This document shows, one piece after another, positions 25,301-34,018 of a DNA stretch of 64,000 bases. The stretch is from assembly GCA_036494465.1 (NCBI GenBank), contig DASXOJ010000176.1:1-64000 (forward strand), given 5' to 3'. This stretch comes from CAJCJE01 sp036494465 (GTDB taxonomy: Bacteria > Actinomycetota > Actinomycetes > Mycobacteriales > Pseudonocardiaceae). The notes below the pieces were generated by a model, which worked only from the letters and a program-made list of their open reading frames with translations, was not told where the DNA came from and did not search any database. Within the stretch, counting starts at the first letter, position 1; each line of letters starts with the position of its first letter. The translations under genes and the position numbers were made by a program.

Positions 25301-25584
25301 GTGGCAACCCGACCCAGCAGCGACAATGACCAGAAGGCTCGGTATGTCGCCGAGTGATCCGGGCAGCGGCGGCGACGGCGCTACCGCGACGACATCCTCG
25401 AAGACCGGTTGTCCGGATATCTGGCAGTTGTCCAACGGTGATGTCGCGATCATCGGCAGGGATCTCACCGAAGCGTACCGATCGCGGCTTCCCGATGATG
25501 TCAGCGTTGCCGCGAACGAAAGGCTGGGTCGTGCTGCCGGGTGCGATGGTCGCGGCAGCGAAGGCGGATCTGTCCGATGAATGA
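25269..25584 (+). pseudogene. Frameshifted small gene, partner of a DUF6879 gene
   Basis: CPDIWQLSNGDVAIIGRDLTEAYRSRL is typical of short actinomycete proteins found next to DUF6879 genes. After AANERL the frame is wrong; dropping one G near 25525-25528 restores VVLPGAMVAAAKADLSDE and a TGA at 25584. That stop overlaps the next gene's ATG by 8 bp as expected for an intact pair. The N-terminus lies close to the IS110 end and may have been altered by it. Confidence 0.65.
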
Positions 25585-26186
25585 GCTGCTTGCGGGCGCG
25601 CGGGGCGAACGGCTCGCCTACGACGACTATGTCGCGAGCGTGGAAAGGAATTATCAACACGTCGGCAGGCAGGGATTCTGGAAACTCGAACGCAGGCAGT
25701 CGTTCCAGGAACCGACGAGCCCGAGTTGGCGGGCATTCGATCGCGGCGACTGGCCGGAGGCGGTCAGGCTGGCGCAGGAGCAGCGGCCCGCGCTGGAGGC
25801 AGAATACCGGCAGGACGCGGAAATGGGCGTTCGGGTCCTGGTGGGTCAAGGTGGTGGAATTCCCGATCACGCCCTACATCCGGTGGGCATTCGAGCCGTT
25901 GCGGGTGCGGGCGCAGTCCGGCGAGCGGATGCGCGTGGTGCGTGCCGACCAGGTCGAGGAATACGAGCACCACGGCCAACTGCCTGAGATGATCACGCTC
26001 GGCGCGGATGTCATGTACGACATCAACTATGACCAGGACGGCCTCCAGGAAGGTGGTACCCGCATCGACGATCACGAGGTCGTTGCTCGCTGCCGGTGAC
26101 TGATCGCCGAGCTCTACGACAAGGGCGAGGACTTCGCAACCTTCTACCAGCGCGAGATCGCTCCGTTGGCGCCGCCGGTCCGATGA
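25577..26186 (+). pseudogene. DUF6879 family gene with a frameshift and a stop
   Basis: MNELLAGARGERLAYDDYV through EYRQDAEMG is in the first frame. One base too many near 25832 shifts the sequence, and VKVVEFPITPYIRWAFEPLRV continues in the next frame. There an in-frame TGA at 26097 cuts off the usual last helix (LIAELYDKGEDFATFYQ). The pieces together match the normal length of the family (about 200 residues). These proteins accompany XRE regulators in actinomycetes and are of unknown function. Two lesions make sequencing error an unlikely sole cause. Confidence 0.75.
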
Positions 26187-26371
26187 CCGCGCGACCCGAG
26201 GAGGAACAACCGGAACGCGGCTCGCGTGCGGCGGTCACCGGTTCCGCGTCCGACATGGTGCAGGCGGGCGCGGTGCACGGCGGCGTGCATTTTCACGGGG
26301 CCGGCGAGTTCGACGATCCGCGTGCGGTGCGGATCCGCGCCGAGGTCGCCGACCGCCTGGTGGAGAGCTGA
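26183..26371 (+). CDS. Short open frame with a HGGVHFHG motif, probable gene remnant
   Basis: 62 residues starting at an ATG that overlaps the DUF6879 stop (ATGA). MVQAGAVHGGVHFHGAG resembles the linker found near the start of larger actinomycete proteins with signalling or NTPase domains, so this is probably the N-terminal leftover of a longer gene. It ends at 26371, before the convergent GH3 gene. Uncertain whether it is translated. Confidence 0.4.
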   Translation: MTARPEEEQPERGSRAAVTGSASDMVQAGAVHGGVHFHGAGEFDDPRAVRIRAEVADRLVES

Positions 26372-26398
26372 GCCAGGCGATCGGCGACCCGGTTTCGA

Positions 26399-29300
26399 TC
26401 AACTGATGCCGATGCCGAACAGGTGGAGATCGGAGTTGTTCGGCAGGGTTATCGCGGCCACGGTTTTGCCTGCGGTGAGCGGGATCGTGGTGTCGTAGAT
26501 GCTCACCTGGTGGTTCGGGTCAAGCGTGCTGCCAGGTGGCACGTTCCAGTGCGGAGTGGTGGCCACCAGCGTGTTGCCGGTGGTCGCCGCGTTGCTGTAC
26601 CAGTCGGGCAGGGTCACCGTGCCGGTCGACGTACTTCCGTCCGTGTAGGTGACGGTGACCTGGCCGGACTGGGTGCCGAACGTGCCCGTTCCGAGGAAGC
26701 CCAGCGTGCTGCCCGAGCCGGAGAGCGCGACTGACTGGCCGGTGGTTTCGACATTGTCGGCGGTGGCGACTGGCGCGTTCGGCCAGATGACGCCGGTGGT
26801 GCCGACCGGATTGCCGGGGGCGACGCCGACCGAGGCCAGGGCCTGCGCCGAGTAGCTGTATCCGCCGCCGTCGAAGTTGGCGCCGGCCGGGTTGGCGTCG
26901 TCGCTGATCCCGGTGTTGTTGAGCGCGACGCCGAATGACGCGTACGGCACGCTTTCCGTTGCCGTACCGGTGGTTGTGGTCTTGCCGTTGTCACCCTGGT
27001 AGCTGGCGGTTGCGGTGAGGGTGGCGCTGCCCGCTGTCGCGTTGGCGGGTGCGGAGACCTGCCAGGTCGCGCTCGCCGACTTGCCGGGGCCGACGTTGCC
27101 AGCGGGCTGACCGGGCACCGAGGTGACCGTCCAACCGGTTGGCGCGGTCAGCTTCAGCGCGGTGTTGCGGACGGTTTCGGTGCTGCCGTTGGTGAAGGTC
27201 GCGCTCACGGTTGCCGTGCTGTTCGGGGTTTGCAGCGCGGGCGCGGTCACCTTGACGTAGCGGGGACCGGTCGTTTTCGACACCGCGAAGCCACCAGCCA
27301 GCGGGAGGTTGTTCGACGCGTCGCCGAGCATGACCTGGTAGTGCCCCGCGGCCACCGTCCAGTCCTGCGCGTTGCTGTCCCAATAGGACACATCCTGGCC
27401 GGACAGGGTGAACCGGACCTGCTTGGTCTGGCCCGGGTTCAGCTGCACCTTCTGGAAACCCTTGAGCTGCTTGGGTGGTTCGCCCGCCGACGCCGGTTCG
27501 CTCAGGTAGAGCTGCGCGACGTCCGCGCCCGCGCGCTTGCCGGTGTTGGTCACGTTCGCGGTGACCGTCTCCTGGCCGTTCGGGCCCAGGTTGCCAGGGC
27601 CGACGGTGAGGTGGGAGTAGGCGAAGGTGGTGTAGGACAGGCCGGAGCCGAACGCGAACAGCGGCGCGATGTCCTTGGCGTCGTACCAGCGGTAGCCGAC
27701 GTCCAGACCCTCCGAGTAGTCGACCTGCCCGTTCACGCCTGGCCACTGGGCCGCCGTCGACGCGGGCACGTCGGTCAGCGACTTCGGGAAGGTGACCGGG
27801 AGTTTGCCTGCTGGGTTGGTGTCGCCGAAGAGCACCGAGGCGATCGCGGTGCCGTCCTGCTGGCCCGGATACCAGGCTTCGAGGACGCTCCTGACCGAGT
27901 CGACCCATGGCATGGTGACGCCGGATCCGGTGTTCAGCACGACGACGGTGTTCGGGTTGGCGGCGGCGACCGCGCTGATCAGCTGGTTCTGCCCGGTGGA
28001 CAGGTCGATGTTGGACAGGTCCGAGCCCTCGGACTCGAAGTCGCTGGCGAACACCACCGCGACCTGCGAGGACTTGGCCAGTGCGACCGCCTGGTCCAGC
28101 GGGGTCGGCTGACCGGGGATCTGCCAGCCCAGGTTGACCAGGTCGTCGCCGCCGTCCTGGTAATAGTCGATCTCGACCGGAACGGACTGGCCCTCGGTCA
28201 GGTTGACGGTGCCGGTCTCGGTGTTCGAGCCCTGGTCCCGCCAGTTGTCGATGAGCTGGGTGCCGTTCACGAACAGCCTGCTGCCGTCGTCGCTGGTCAG
28301 CGAGAACGTGTAGGAACCGGTGACCGGGGCGGTGATGTTGCCGGTCCACTTGGCCGACCACTGCGTCGGGTTCACGCCGGGGCCGGGGGAGACCGCCGAG
28401 TTGGTGCCCCAGTCGAAGTCGACGTTCGGGTCGGTGCGGGTCAGCACCGGGGTGCCGGACAGCGTCATGTTGTTGTAGTACTGCGCGCTGAGGCCCGAGC
28501 CGAAGTACTGCGGGTCGACGGCGGGCAGTTGGCCGCCCGCCGGGTAGCTGCCCTGCGCGTACTGCACGTTCACGCCGGAACCCGCGCGTGCCTTGATGCC
28601 CTGGTAGGGCGTCACGATCGAGCTGGCGTCGACGCTGGCGCTGCCGCCGCCGACGGTCAGCGCGTCCGGTCCCGCGTCATCGCCGATGACCGCGATGGAC
28701 TTGGTCGCCTTTGTGCTGAGCGGTAGGGCGGAGTTGGCGTTCTTGAGCAGAACCGTGCCTTGTTCTGCGACGTTCTGGGCTACCGCGGTGTGCGCTGGGC
28801 TGGTCACCACGGCGGTGGGGGAGCCGGTCGCGGGGCGGTCGAACAGGCCGAAGCGGAACTCCTCGGTGAGGATGCGGGTGACCATTTCGTTCAACCGCGA
28901 CATCGGCACCTGACCCGCCGCGATCGCGGTTTCCAGGGCAGCGCCGAAGAACTGGTCGTCCGGCATCTGCATGTCAAGACCGTTGTTCGCGGAGTCCACA
29001 GTGGAGTGTGTGGCGCCCCAGTCCGAGGTGATGAAGCCCGGGAAGTTGAACTGGTCCTTGAGCTTCTGGTTCTGGATGTAGTCGTTCTGGCAGGCAGGCG
29101 AGCCGTTGATGGTGCTGTAGGAGCACATCACCGATGCCACCTGGCCCTGCTGCACCGCGTCCTGGAACTGCGGCAGGTAGATCTCGTTCAACGTGCGCGG
29201 GTCCACGATCGCGTCGTCGGCCGCGGTGTTGCGGTTGGTTTCCTGGTTGTAGACCGCAAGGTGCTTGACCTGCGCGAGCACGCCCTGGCTCTGGACGCCC

Positions 29301-29830
29301 TTGATGTCCGCGACGCCGATCTGCCCGGCCAGGTACGGGTCCTCGCCGTAGGACTCGAACGCCCGGCCCCAGCGCGGATCGCGCACGATGTTGACCGTCG
29401 GTCCGAGGTCGACGTTGGCGCCCTTGCCCCACTGCTCGTTGCCGATGACGCTGCCGTACTGGGAGACCAGCGACGGATCCCAGCTCGCCGCCGCCGCGAC
29501 CGGCGCGGGCAGCTGGGTCACGTTGGTCATGCCGTCGCCGACGCCGCCGGGGCCGTCCTCCAGGTTCAGCGCGGGGATGCACAATGCCGGAATCGCCGGG
29601 ATCTGGCCCGCATACGGCGAACTGCTGTCGCCGTGCACCATCTGGATCTTCTGGTCGGTGGTCATCGTGGCGAGGACTTCGGCCGCGCGTTGGCCTGGGG
29701 AGGCGTGTTGACCTACCCAGGGGCAGGCCGGATTGACCGGAGTCGGCTGGGCTGAGCTGGGTAAGGCTACGACGCTGATCGCGGCGATGGCCGTGACGGC
29801 CACCACCCCGATTCTGGCGGACAGGCGCAT
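26399..29830 (-). CDS. Secreted glycoside hydrolase family 3 enzyme with PA14 and NEW3-like domains
   Basis: 1143-residue exported beta-glycosidase (beta-glucosidase or beta-xylosidase). Signal peptide about residues 1-27. GH3 N-domain with the nucleophile Asp in GFITSDWGATHS; KHLAVYNQETNRN is a substrate-binding loop. A PA14 domain (about 445-590) is inserted into the GH3 C-domain, with SDDGSRLFVNGTQLIDNW. GYRWYDAKDIAPLFAFGSGLSYTTF leads into the Fn3-like domain. A NEW3-type domain (about 880-950) and a beta-sandwich with NPCBM-like features end the protein. It acts outside the cell on plant or fungal oligosaccharides; substrate not determinable. Confidence 0.93.
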   Translation of the reverse strand: MRLSARIGVVAVTAIAAISVVALPSSAQPTPVNPACPWVGQHASPGQRAAEVLATMTTDQKIQMVHGDSSSPYAGQIPAIPALCIPALNLEDGPGGVGDGMTNVTQLPAPVAAAASWDPSLVSQYGSVIGNEQWGKGANVDLGPTVNIVRDPRWGRAFESYGEDPYLAGQIGVADIKGVQSQGVLAQVKHLAVYNQETNRNTAADDAIVDPRTLNEIYLPQFQDAVQQGQVASVMCSYSTINGSPACQNDYIQNQKLKDQFNFPGFITSDWGATHSTVDSANNGLDMQMPDDQFFGAALETAIAAGQVPMSRLNEMVTRILTEEFRFGLFDRPATGSPTAVVTSPAHTAVAQNVAEQGTVLLKNANSALPLSTKATKSIAVIGDDAGPDALTVGGGSASVDASSIVTPYQGIKARAGSGVNVQYAQGSYPAGGQLPAVDPQYFGSGLSAQYYNNMTLSGTPVLTRTDPNVDFDWGTNSAVSPGPGVNPTQWSAKWTGNITAPVTGSYTFSLTSDDGSRLFVNGTQLIDNWRDQGSNTETGTVNLTEGQSVPVEIDYYQDGGDDLVNLGWQIPGQPTPLDQAVALAKSSQVAVVFASDFESEGSDLSNIDLSTGQNQLISAVAAANPNTVVVLNTGSGVTMPWVDSVRSVLEAWYPGQQDGTAIASVLFGDTNPAGKLPVTFPKSLTDVPASTAAQWPGVNGQVDYSEGLDVGYRWYDAKDIAPLFAFGSGLSYTTFAYSHLTVGPGNLGPNGQETVTANVTNTGKRAGADVAQLYLSEPASAGEPPKQLKGFQKVQLNPGQTKQVRFTLSGQDVSYWDSNAQDWTVAAGHYQVMLGDASNNLPLAGGFAVSKTTGPRYVKVTAPALQTPNSTATVSATFTNGSTETVRNTALKLTAPTGWTVTSVPGQPAGNVGPGKSASATWQVSAPANATAGSATLTATASYQGDNGKTTTTGTATESVPYASFGVALNNTGISDDANPAGANFDGGGYSYSAQALASVGVAPGNPVGTTGVIWPNAPVATADNVETTGQSVALSGSGSTLGFLGTGTFGTQSGQVTVTYTDGSTSTGTVTLPDWYSNAATTGNTLVATTPHWNVPPGSTLDPNHQVSIYDTTIPLTAGKTVAAITLPNNSDLHLFGIGIS

Positions 29831-29970
29831 GATCGCTCTCCTACATCGGTGTACCGAGCGAATAAGTTGCGGCGCGCAACATATCTCCGCGATACCCGCC
29901 GTAGGAAGGAGTGCATCGATTCAGCAGGACGCCGATCGGCGAAGATTAGACCATTGGGCGCAACGCGCGG

Positions 29971-30549
29971 TCAGGCCACCCGCTGCAACAGCACCTGCTC
30001 GATCAGGGCGACCAGCACGTCCTTCACGGATTCTCGTTCGCGCGCGTCGCAGTGGATCACCGGGATGCCGTCCGGCACGTCCAGCGCGTCGCGGACCTCG
30101 CCCAGTTCGTAGTGCTGCGCGTCGGGGAAGGTGTTCACCGCGACGATGAACGGGATGTCGTGCGTCTCGAAGTAGTCCAGGACCGGGTAGCAGTCCTCGA
30201 TGCGCCGGGTGTCGGCCAGCACGACCGCACCGAGTGCGCCGTCGGACAGGTCGTCCCAGAGGAAGTCGAAGCGCTCCTGGCCGGGGGTGCCGAACAGGTA
30301 CAGGATCAGCGACGGGTCGAGGGTGATCCGGCCGAAGTCCAGCGCGACCGTGGTCGTGGTCTTCGCCGGTAACAGGCTCGCGTCGTCGACGCCGACCGAG
30401 CGCTCGGTCATCGCGGCCTCGGTGACCAGCGGTTCGATCTCGGAGATCGCGCCGATGAAGGTGGTTTTGCCGACGCCGAAGCCGCCGCTGATCACGATCT
30501 TCGCCGCGGTCGGCACCCGGCGTGCGGTGCGTTCAGAGGGCCCGGACAA
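29971..30549 (-). CDS. cvnD: Conservon GTP/ATP-binding protein (CvnD)
   Basis: 192-residue small GTPase of the actinomycete conservon type, distantly MglA-like. P-loop is ISGGFGVGKTTFIGAIS, the switch region has TTTTVALDFGRI, then LFGTPGQERFDFLWDD and VAVNTFPDA. In conservons it forms a membrane-associated complex with the sensor kinase, roadblock and DUF742 proteins. Start placed at TTG 30549, inside the end of cvnC (17-bp overlap); this gives the usual family length. Longer upstream frames lie entirely within cvnC. Confidence 0.88.
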   Translation of the reverse strand: MSGPSERTARRVPTAAKIVISGGFGVGKTTFIGAISEIEPLVTEAAMTERSVGVDDASLLPAKTTTTVALDFGRITLDPSLILYLFGTPGQERFDFLWDDLSDGALGAVVLADTRRIEDCYPVLDYFETHDIPFIVAVNTFPDAQHYELGEVRDALDVPDGIPVIHCDARERESVKDVLVALIEQVLLQRVA

Positions 30550-30976
30550 GATCCCTGATCCTCTCGATCGTCTGCGTCGGTAGTTCGCTCGGTTCTCGTA
30601 GCGAAACATAGTTGCCGGTGTAGAGGTCGGCGATGAGCACCCTGGCAACGCCGATCGGCACGTCCAGGCCGGAGGCGAGTTCGGCGACCGAGATCGGCTC
30701 CTGGGCCAGCTCGATCGCCCTGCGCTGTTCGAACTGCAACGGCGCCGACAGCGCGGCAGGCTGCGCGTAGACCATGGTTTCCAGCTTGAGCCCGTCGTGC
30801 AGGGGCAGGGTGCGGCCGCCGGTGACCATGAACGGCCTGATCAGCACGCCATCAGCTTCGACGGCGTGTTCGGGCGCGTCCTGTTGTTCCTGGTCGTCGG
30901 AGTCGAACCAGGACTTCGGTTGGGTCGGCGGCAGCATCCTCGGATCGGGTAGCCGCAACGGGTCGCGCTCGGTCAT
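30533..30976 (-). CDS. cvnC: Conservon DUF742 protein (CvnC)
   Basis: 147-residue protein. The variable acidic N-terminal third is followed by the DUF742 domain (residues about 45-145, with RPFMVTGGRTLPLHDGLKLETMV and VAELASGLDVPIGVARVLIADL). The latter part is a winged-helix-like fold. Start ATG overlaps the cvnB stop by 4 bp, so translation is coupled. Functions with the GTPase and roadblock protein in conservon signalling. Confidence 0.92.
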   Translation of the reverse strand: MTERDPLRLPDPRMLPPTQPKSWFDSDDQEQQDAPEHAVEADGVLIRPFMVTGGRTLPLHDGLKLETMVYAQPAALSAPLQFEQRRAIELAQEPISVAELASGLDVPIGVARVLIADLYTGNYVSLREPSELPTQTIERIRDLVRAL

Positions 30977-31398
30977 GGGGTCAACGATTCTCGCAGTTCG
31001 GTGATGAGGGCCGGGCTGAGCAGGCGGCCCGCGCGTTCGGCGAGCATCGCGATCTCGTAGCCGATCAGGCCGATGTCGCAGCCCTCGCCGGCCAGCACCG
31101 CGATGCAGCTGCCGTCGGCGATGGTGGAGACCAGCAGGAACCCGCGCTGCATCTCGATCAGCAGCAGCTTGAGGCCGTCGAAGTCGTAGTAGCGCGCGGC
31201 GCTGCGGGACAGGCTGGCCAGGCCGGAGGTGAGCGCGGCGAGCCGGTCGCCCGCGCTGCGGTCCAGGCCGGCCGACTTGGCGATCAGCAGACCGTCCGAG
31301 GAGACCACGACGGCGTCTCTGACCCCGTCGGTGTCGCGCACGAAGTTGTTGACCAGCCAGTGGAAACTGCGCGGGTCGGTGTTCAGGTCAGCGGTCAC
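30973..31398 (-). CDS. cvnB: Conservon roadblock/LC7 protein (CvnB)
   Basis: 141-residue roadblock/LC7-domain protein. FVRDTDGVRDAVVVSSDGLLIAKS and LLVSTIADGSCIAVLAGEGCDI are the alternating strands and helices of the fold. By analogy with MglB-like proteins it should stimulate nucleotide turnover by the GTPase. It overlaps the sensor-kinase stop by 11 bp and cvnC by 4 bp. Confidence 0.93.
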   Translation of the reverse strand: MTADLNTDPRSFHWLVNNFVRDTDGVRDAVVVSSDGLLIAKSAGLDRSAGDRLAALTSGLASLSRSAARYYDFDGLKLLLIEMQRGFLLVSTIADGSCIAVLAGEGCDIGLIGYEIAMLAERAGRLLSPALITELRESLTP

Positions 31399-33796
31399 TG
31401 GGTTCCTCCTCGCGGACTGCCGCGAGCTGTCCGCGTTGGTGTCCTTGTTGGAAGGCGGACAGCATGCTGCGCACCTGAGTCGGGGTGCGTTCGCCGGTCG
31501 CGCCGGTGGTCGGGGTCCTCGGCGCCGGTGCGGCCGGGGCGGGGGTCGTCTGTTGTGCTGCTCGCCTGCGGGACTGGCGTTTGACCAGGCCGTTCGGGGT
31601 GCGGGCCGGTTCGGCGGCCGGTGCTGCCGGAGTTTCGGTGCGGGTCGCCGGGATCGAGGGTGGCTCGACCGGCTCGGGTTCTGGCGCGCGCCGCGCCGGT
31701 TTCGGGGCGAGGGTCGCCTTCGGTTTCGCGACGGGCAGGGGCGGCGGGAGGGTCGACTCGTCGGCGAGCACGTCCGCCGGGAGCAGGATGCGCGCGGTCA
31801 GACCGGTGGTCGGCGATTCGGACAGGTCCACCCGCGCGCCGAGCCGGTTCGCCAACCGGCCGACCACGTAGTGGCCGAGGAAGCGGGTCGGGGCGACCAG
31901 GAAGTTCTCCTCGTCGCGCAGCCGGGCGCGGGCGGCGGCGAGGTCCGCAGGTGGCATGCCGACGCCGTGGTCGACGACGACCAGCAGATACCGGTCTCCC
32001 ATCCGCCTGCCGTAGACCTCGACCTCCAGCTCTGGCGATGAGAACTGCAGGCCGTTCTCGACCAGCTCGGCGAGCATGTGCGCGGCGTCGGTGATCACCG
32101 ATCCGGTGACGAACGCGGGGTCGACCCTGCGCAGCACCACCCGGCGATAATCCTCCACTTCGGACAGTGCGGCGCGGATGACGTCGGCGATCGGCAGCGG
32201 CTGCGACCACACCCGGGGGCTGGTCTGACCGACCAGCACCAGCACGCTCTCCGCGTTGCGGCGCATGCGGGTGGCCAGGTGGTCCAGCTCGAACATGTTG
32301 GCCAGCGCGGACGGGTCCAGTTCCTCCCGCTCGAACTCGCTGATCAGCGACAACTGCCTGCGGACCAGGTTCTGGTTGCGCCTGCCCAGGTTGGCCAGCG
32401 ACGCGGTCGTGTTGCGCCGGATCAGGGCCTGCTCGGTGGCCAGTTTCAGCGCGGTGTCCTGGAGCCGGTCCAGCGCCTTGGCGAGCACCCTGATCTCGGT
32501 GGCGGCCTTGTCCGGTACCAGGTTGATCACCGGGCGGGCCAGCTCGCCGGGGTCGTCGCTCTGCAGCTTCGAGACCGCCGACGGCAGCCTGCGCACGGAC
32601 ATGTCGTTGGCGTCCCTGGCGAGCAGCCGGACCGGGTCGATCACCGACCGGGCCGCGCCGATGACCAGCGCGATCATCACCGCGATGATCAACAACGCGA
32701 GCAGGGCCATCGCGCCCAGTTCCAGGCCCGCCCGGTTGCGCAGCTGGGTCGCGCGGGTCAGCACGTCGCCCCCGACGGTCTGCTGCGCGCTGCGCATGCC
32801 GTCGATGACCGTGGTCGTCGCGTTCCACCAACTCGCCGGGTCGACGCGGGTGGGCAGCTCGCCAGCCGCCGTGCTGACCGCCTCGTTCTCCAGGTTGGTC
32901 ATCTCGCTCGCGTCCGGCGAGGAGAACGCGGCGGCGAGCGAGGTGTTCTCGGCGGGCGTCGCGTACCTGGCGTAGTCGGCGAGCGCGGCCGCCTTGCCAC
33001 CGAGGACCCGCGCGAACTGCGGGTAACCGTCCTGCGGGAACCTGCCTGCCGCGAACACGCCCGCGAGCAGACCGGCCTCCTGCGCGGTGTACTCCTTGGC
33101 GTCCGCGAGCGCGTAGAGCGCCTGGAGGCCGTGTCGCAACGTCGGATCCGCGGCTTGGTCGAGACCGAGTTCGACGCCGTTGAGTGTGGCGATCGCCGTC
33201 GAGTAGAACCGGAAAGCGTTGGCGGGCTGGGCCAACCGGTCGTCCACGGTGGACCGCACCCCGGCGATGTCGTCCAGATCGGACAGCGCGGCGCGGACCT
33301 GGGTGGTGCCCGCGTCGGCGTTCTGCGCGACGGTGAGGATCTGGTTCAGTTCGCTCAGCGCGCGGTCGGTGCGCGGTCGCTGCGCGGCGAGTTGCGGGGC
33401 GAACGCCTGGTCGCCTTCGAGCAGGCCGTTGGTCAGGCCGCGCTCCTGCTGGAGTTCGTGCACCGCCGCTTCGACGCTGAGCGTCACGTTGACGATGTGC
33501 GTGGTGGTCCGCGCCGTGCGGAACGTGCCGACCTGACCGCTGATGATGAACCCGAGCAGCACCAGGACCAGCACCAGCGACACGCACAGGATGCGGATCA
33601 GCTTGCCGCGGATGGACCTCGGCCGCACCGCCGCGTCGAACAGCCGCATCGGGCCGCTGCTGCGGCGCAGCAGTTCCAGCGCCTCGTTGTCCGGAACACC
33701 GGTGACGGCCCGTGTCGATTGGGCTGGCGGCATCGCCGGGGGCGCGAAGATGGCGTGCTCGTCCTCCGGCGGTAGCCCCTGGTCGTGCACGACCAC
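31388..33796 (-). CDS. cvnA: Conservon sensor histidine-kinase-like protein (CvnA)
   Basis: About 802 residues. A cytosolic N-terminus precedes a first membrane helix (ILCVSLVLVLVLLGFIISG, about residue 85). The extracellular part is a nitrate/nitrite-sensing-like domain (VHELQQERGLTNGLLEGDQAF). The second helix (LGAMALLALLIIAVMIALVIG) is followed by a HAMP-like segment, then a dimerisation region and HATPase domain (VVVDHGVGMPP, FLGHYVVGRLA), and a proline/alanine-rich tail. Start placed at GTG 33796 since GGAGG precedes it; GTG 33790 is equally possible. First gene of the four-gene conservon; upstream is the divergent oxidoreductase gene. Confidence 0.9.
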   Translation of the reverse strand: MVVHDQGLPPEDEHAIFAPPAMPPAQSTRAVTGVPDNEALELLRRSSGPMRLFDAAVRPRSIRGKLIRILCVSLVLVLVLLGFIISGQVGTFRTARTTTHIVNVTLSVEAAVHELQQERGLTNGLLEGDQAFAPQLAAQRPRTDRALSELNQILTVAQNADAGTTQVRAALSDLDDIAGVRSTVDDRLAQPANAFRFYSTAIATLNGVELGLDQAADPTLRHGLQALYALADAKEYTAQEAGLLAGVFAAGRFPQDGYPQFARVLGGKAAALADYARYATPAENTSLAAAFSSPDASEMTNLENEAVSTAAGELPTRVDPASWWNATTTVIDGMRSAQQTVGGDVLTRATQLRNRAGLELGAMALLALLIIAVMIALVIGAARSVIDPVRLLARDANDMSVRRLPSAVSKLQSDDPGELARPVINLVPDKAATEIRVLAKALDRLQDTALKLATEQALIRRNTTASLANLGRRNQNLVRRQLSLISEFEREELDPSALANMFELDHLATRMRRNAESVLVLVGQTSPRVWSQPLPIADVIRAALSEVEDYRRVVLRRVDPAFVTGSVITDAAHMLAELVENGLQFSSPELEVEVYGRRMGDRYLLVVVDHGVGMPPADLAAARARLRDEENFLVAPTRFLGHYVVGRLANRLGARVDLSESPTTGLTARILLPADVLADESTLPPPLPVAKPKATLAPKPARRAPEPEPVEPPSIPATRTETPAAPAAEPARTPNGLVKRQSRRRAAQQTTPAPAAPAPRTPTTGATGERTPTQVRSMLSAFQQGHQRGQLAAVREEEPSDR

Positions 33797-34018
33797 AATT
33801 CCTCCGTTGCTGACCAGCGCCGATTCACGAATTCGGCAAATTGTCCCCCGTATGGACGCCGCGCATCCTATCGGTACTCCCGACGTCAAGGCCAGTGCTG
33901 TTCAGGTCGTTGACAGTACTTCCGAATACGGTGAAAAACGCAGCCGCAACCGGCGAGTTCACGAATGTTTGTCGGCGATTCGCCGGGCTGCTAACGTCCT
34001 GCGGCACATGTACTGGGG

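Noticed and set aside
29941..29956. A half DasR-like site (TTAGACCATT) upstream of the GH3 gene
   Set aside because: Only one half-site agrees with the consensus; too weak to claim.
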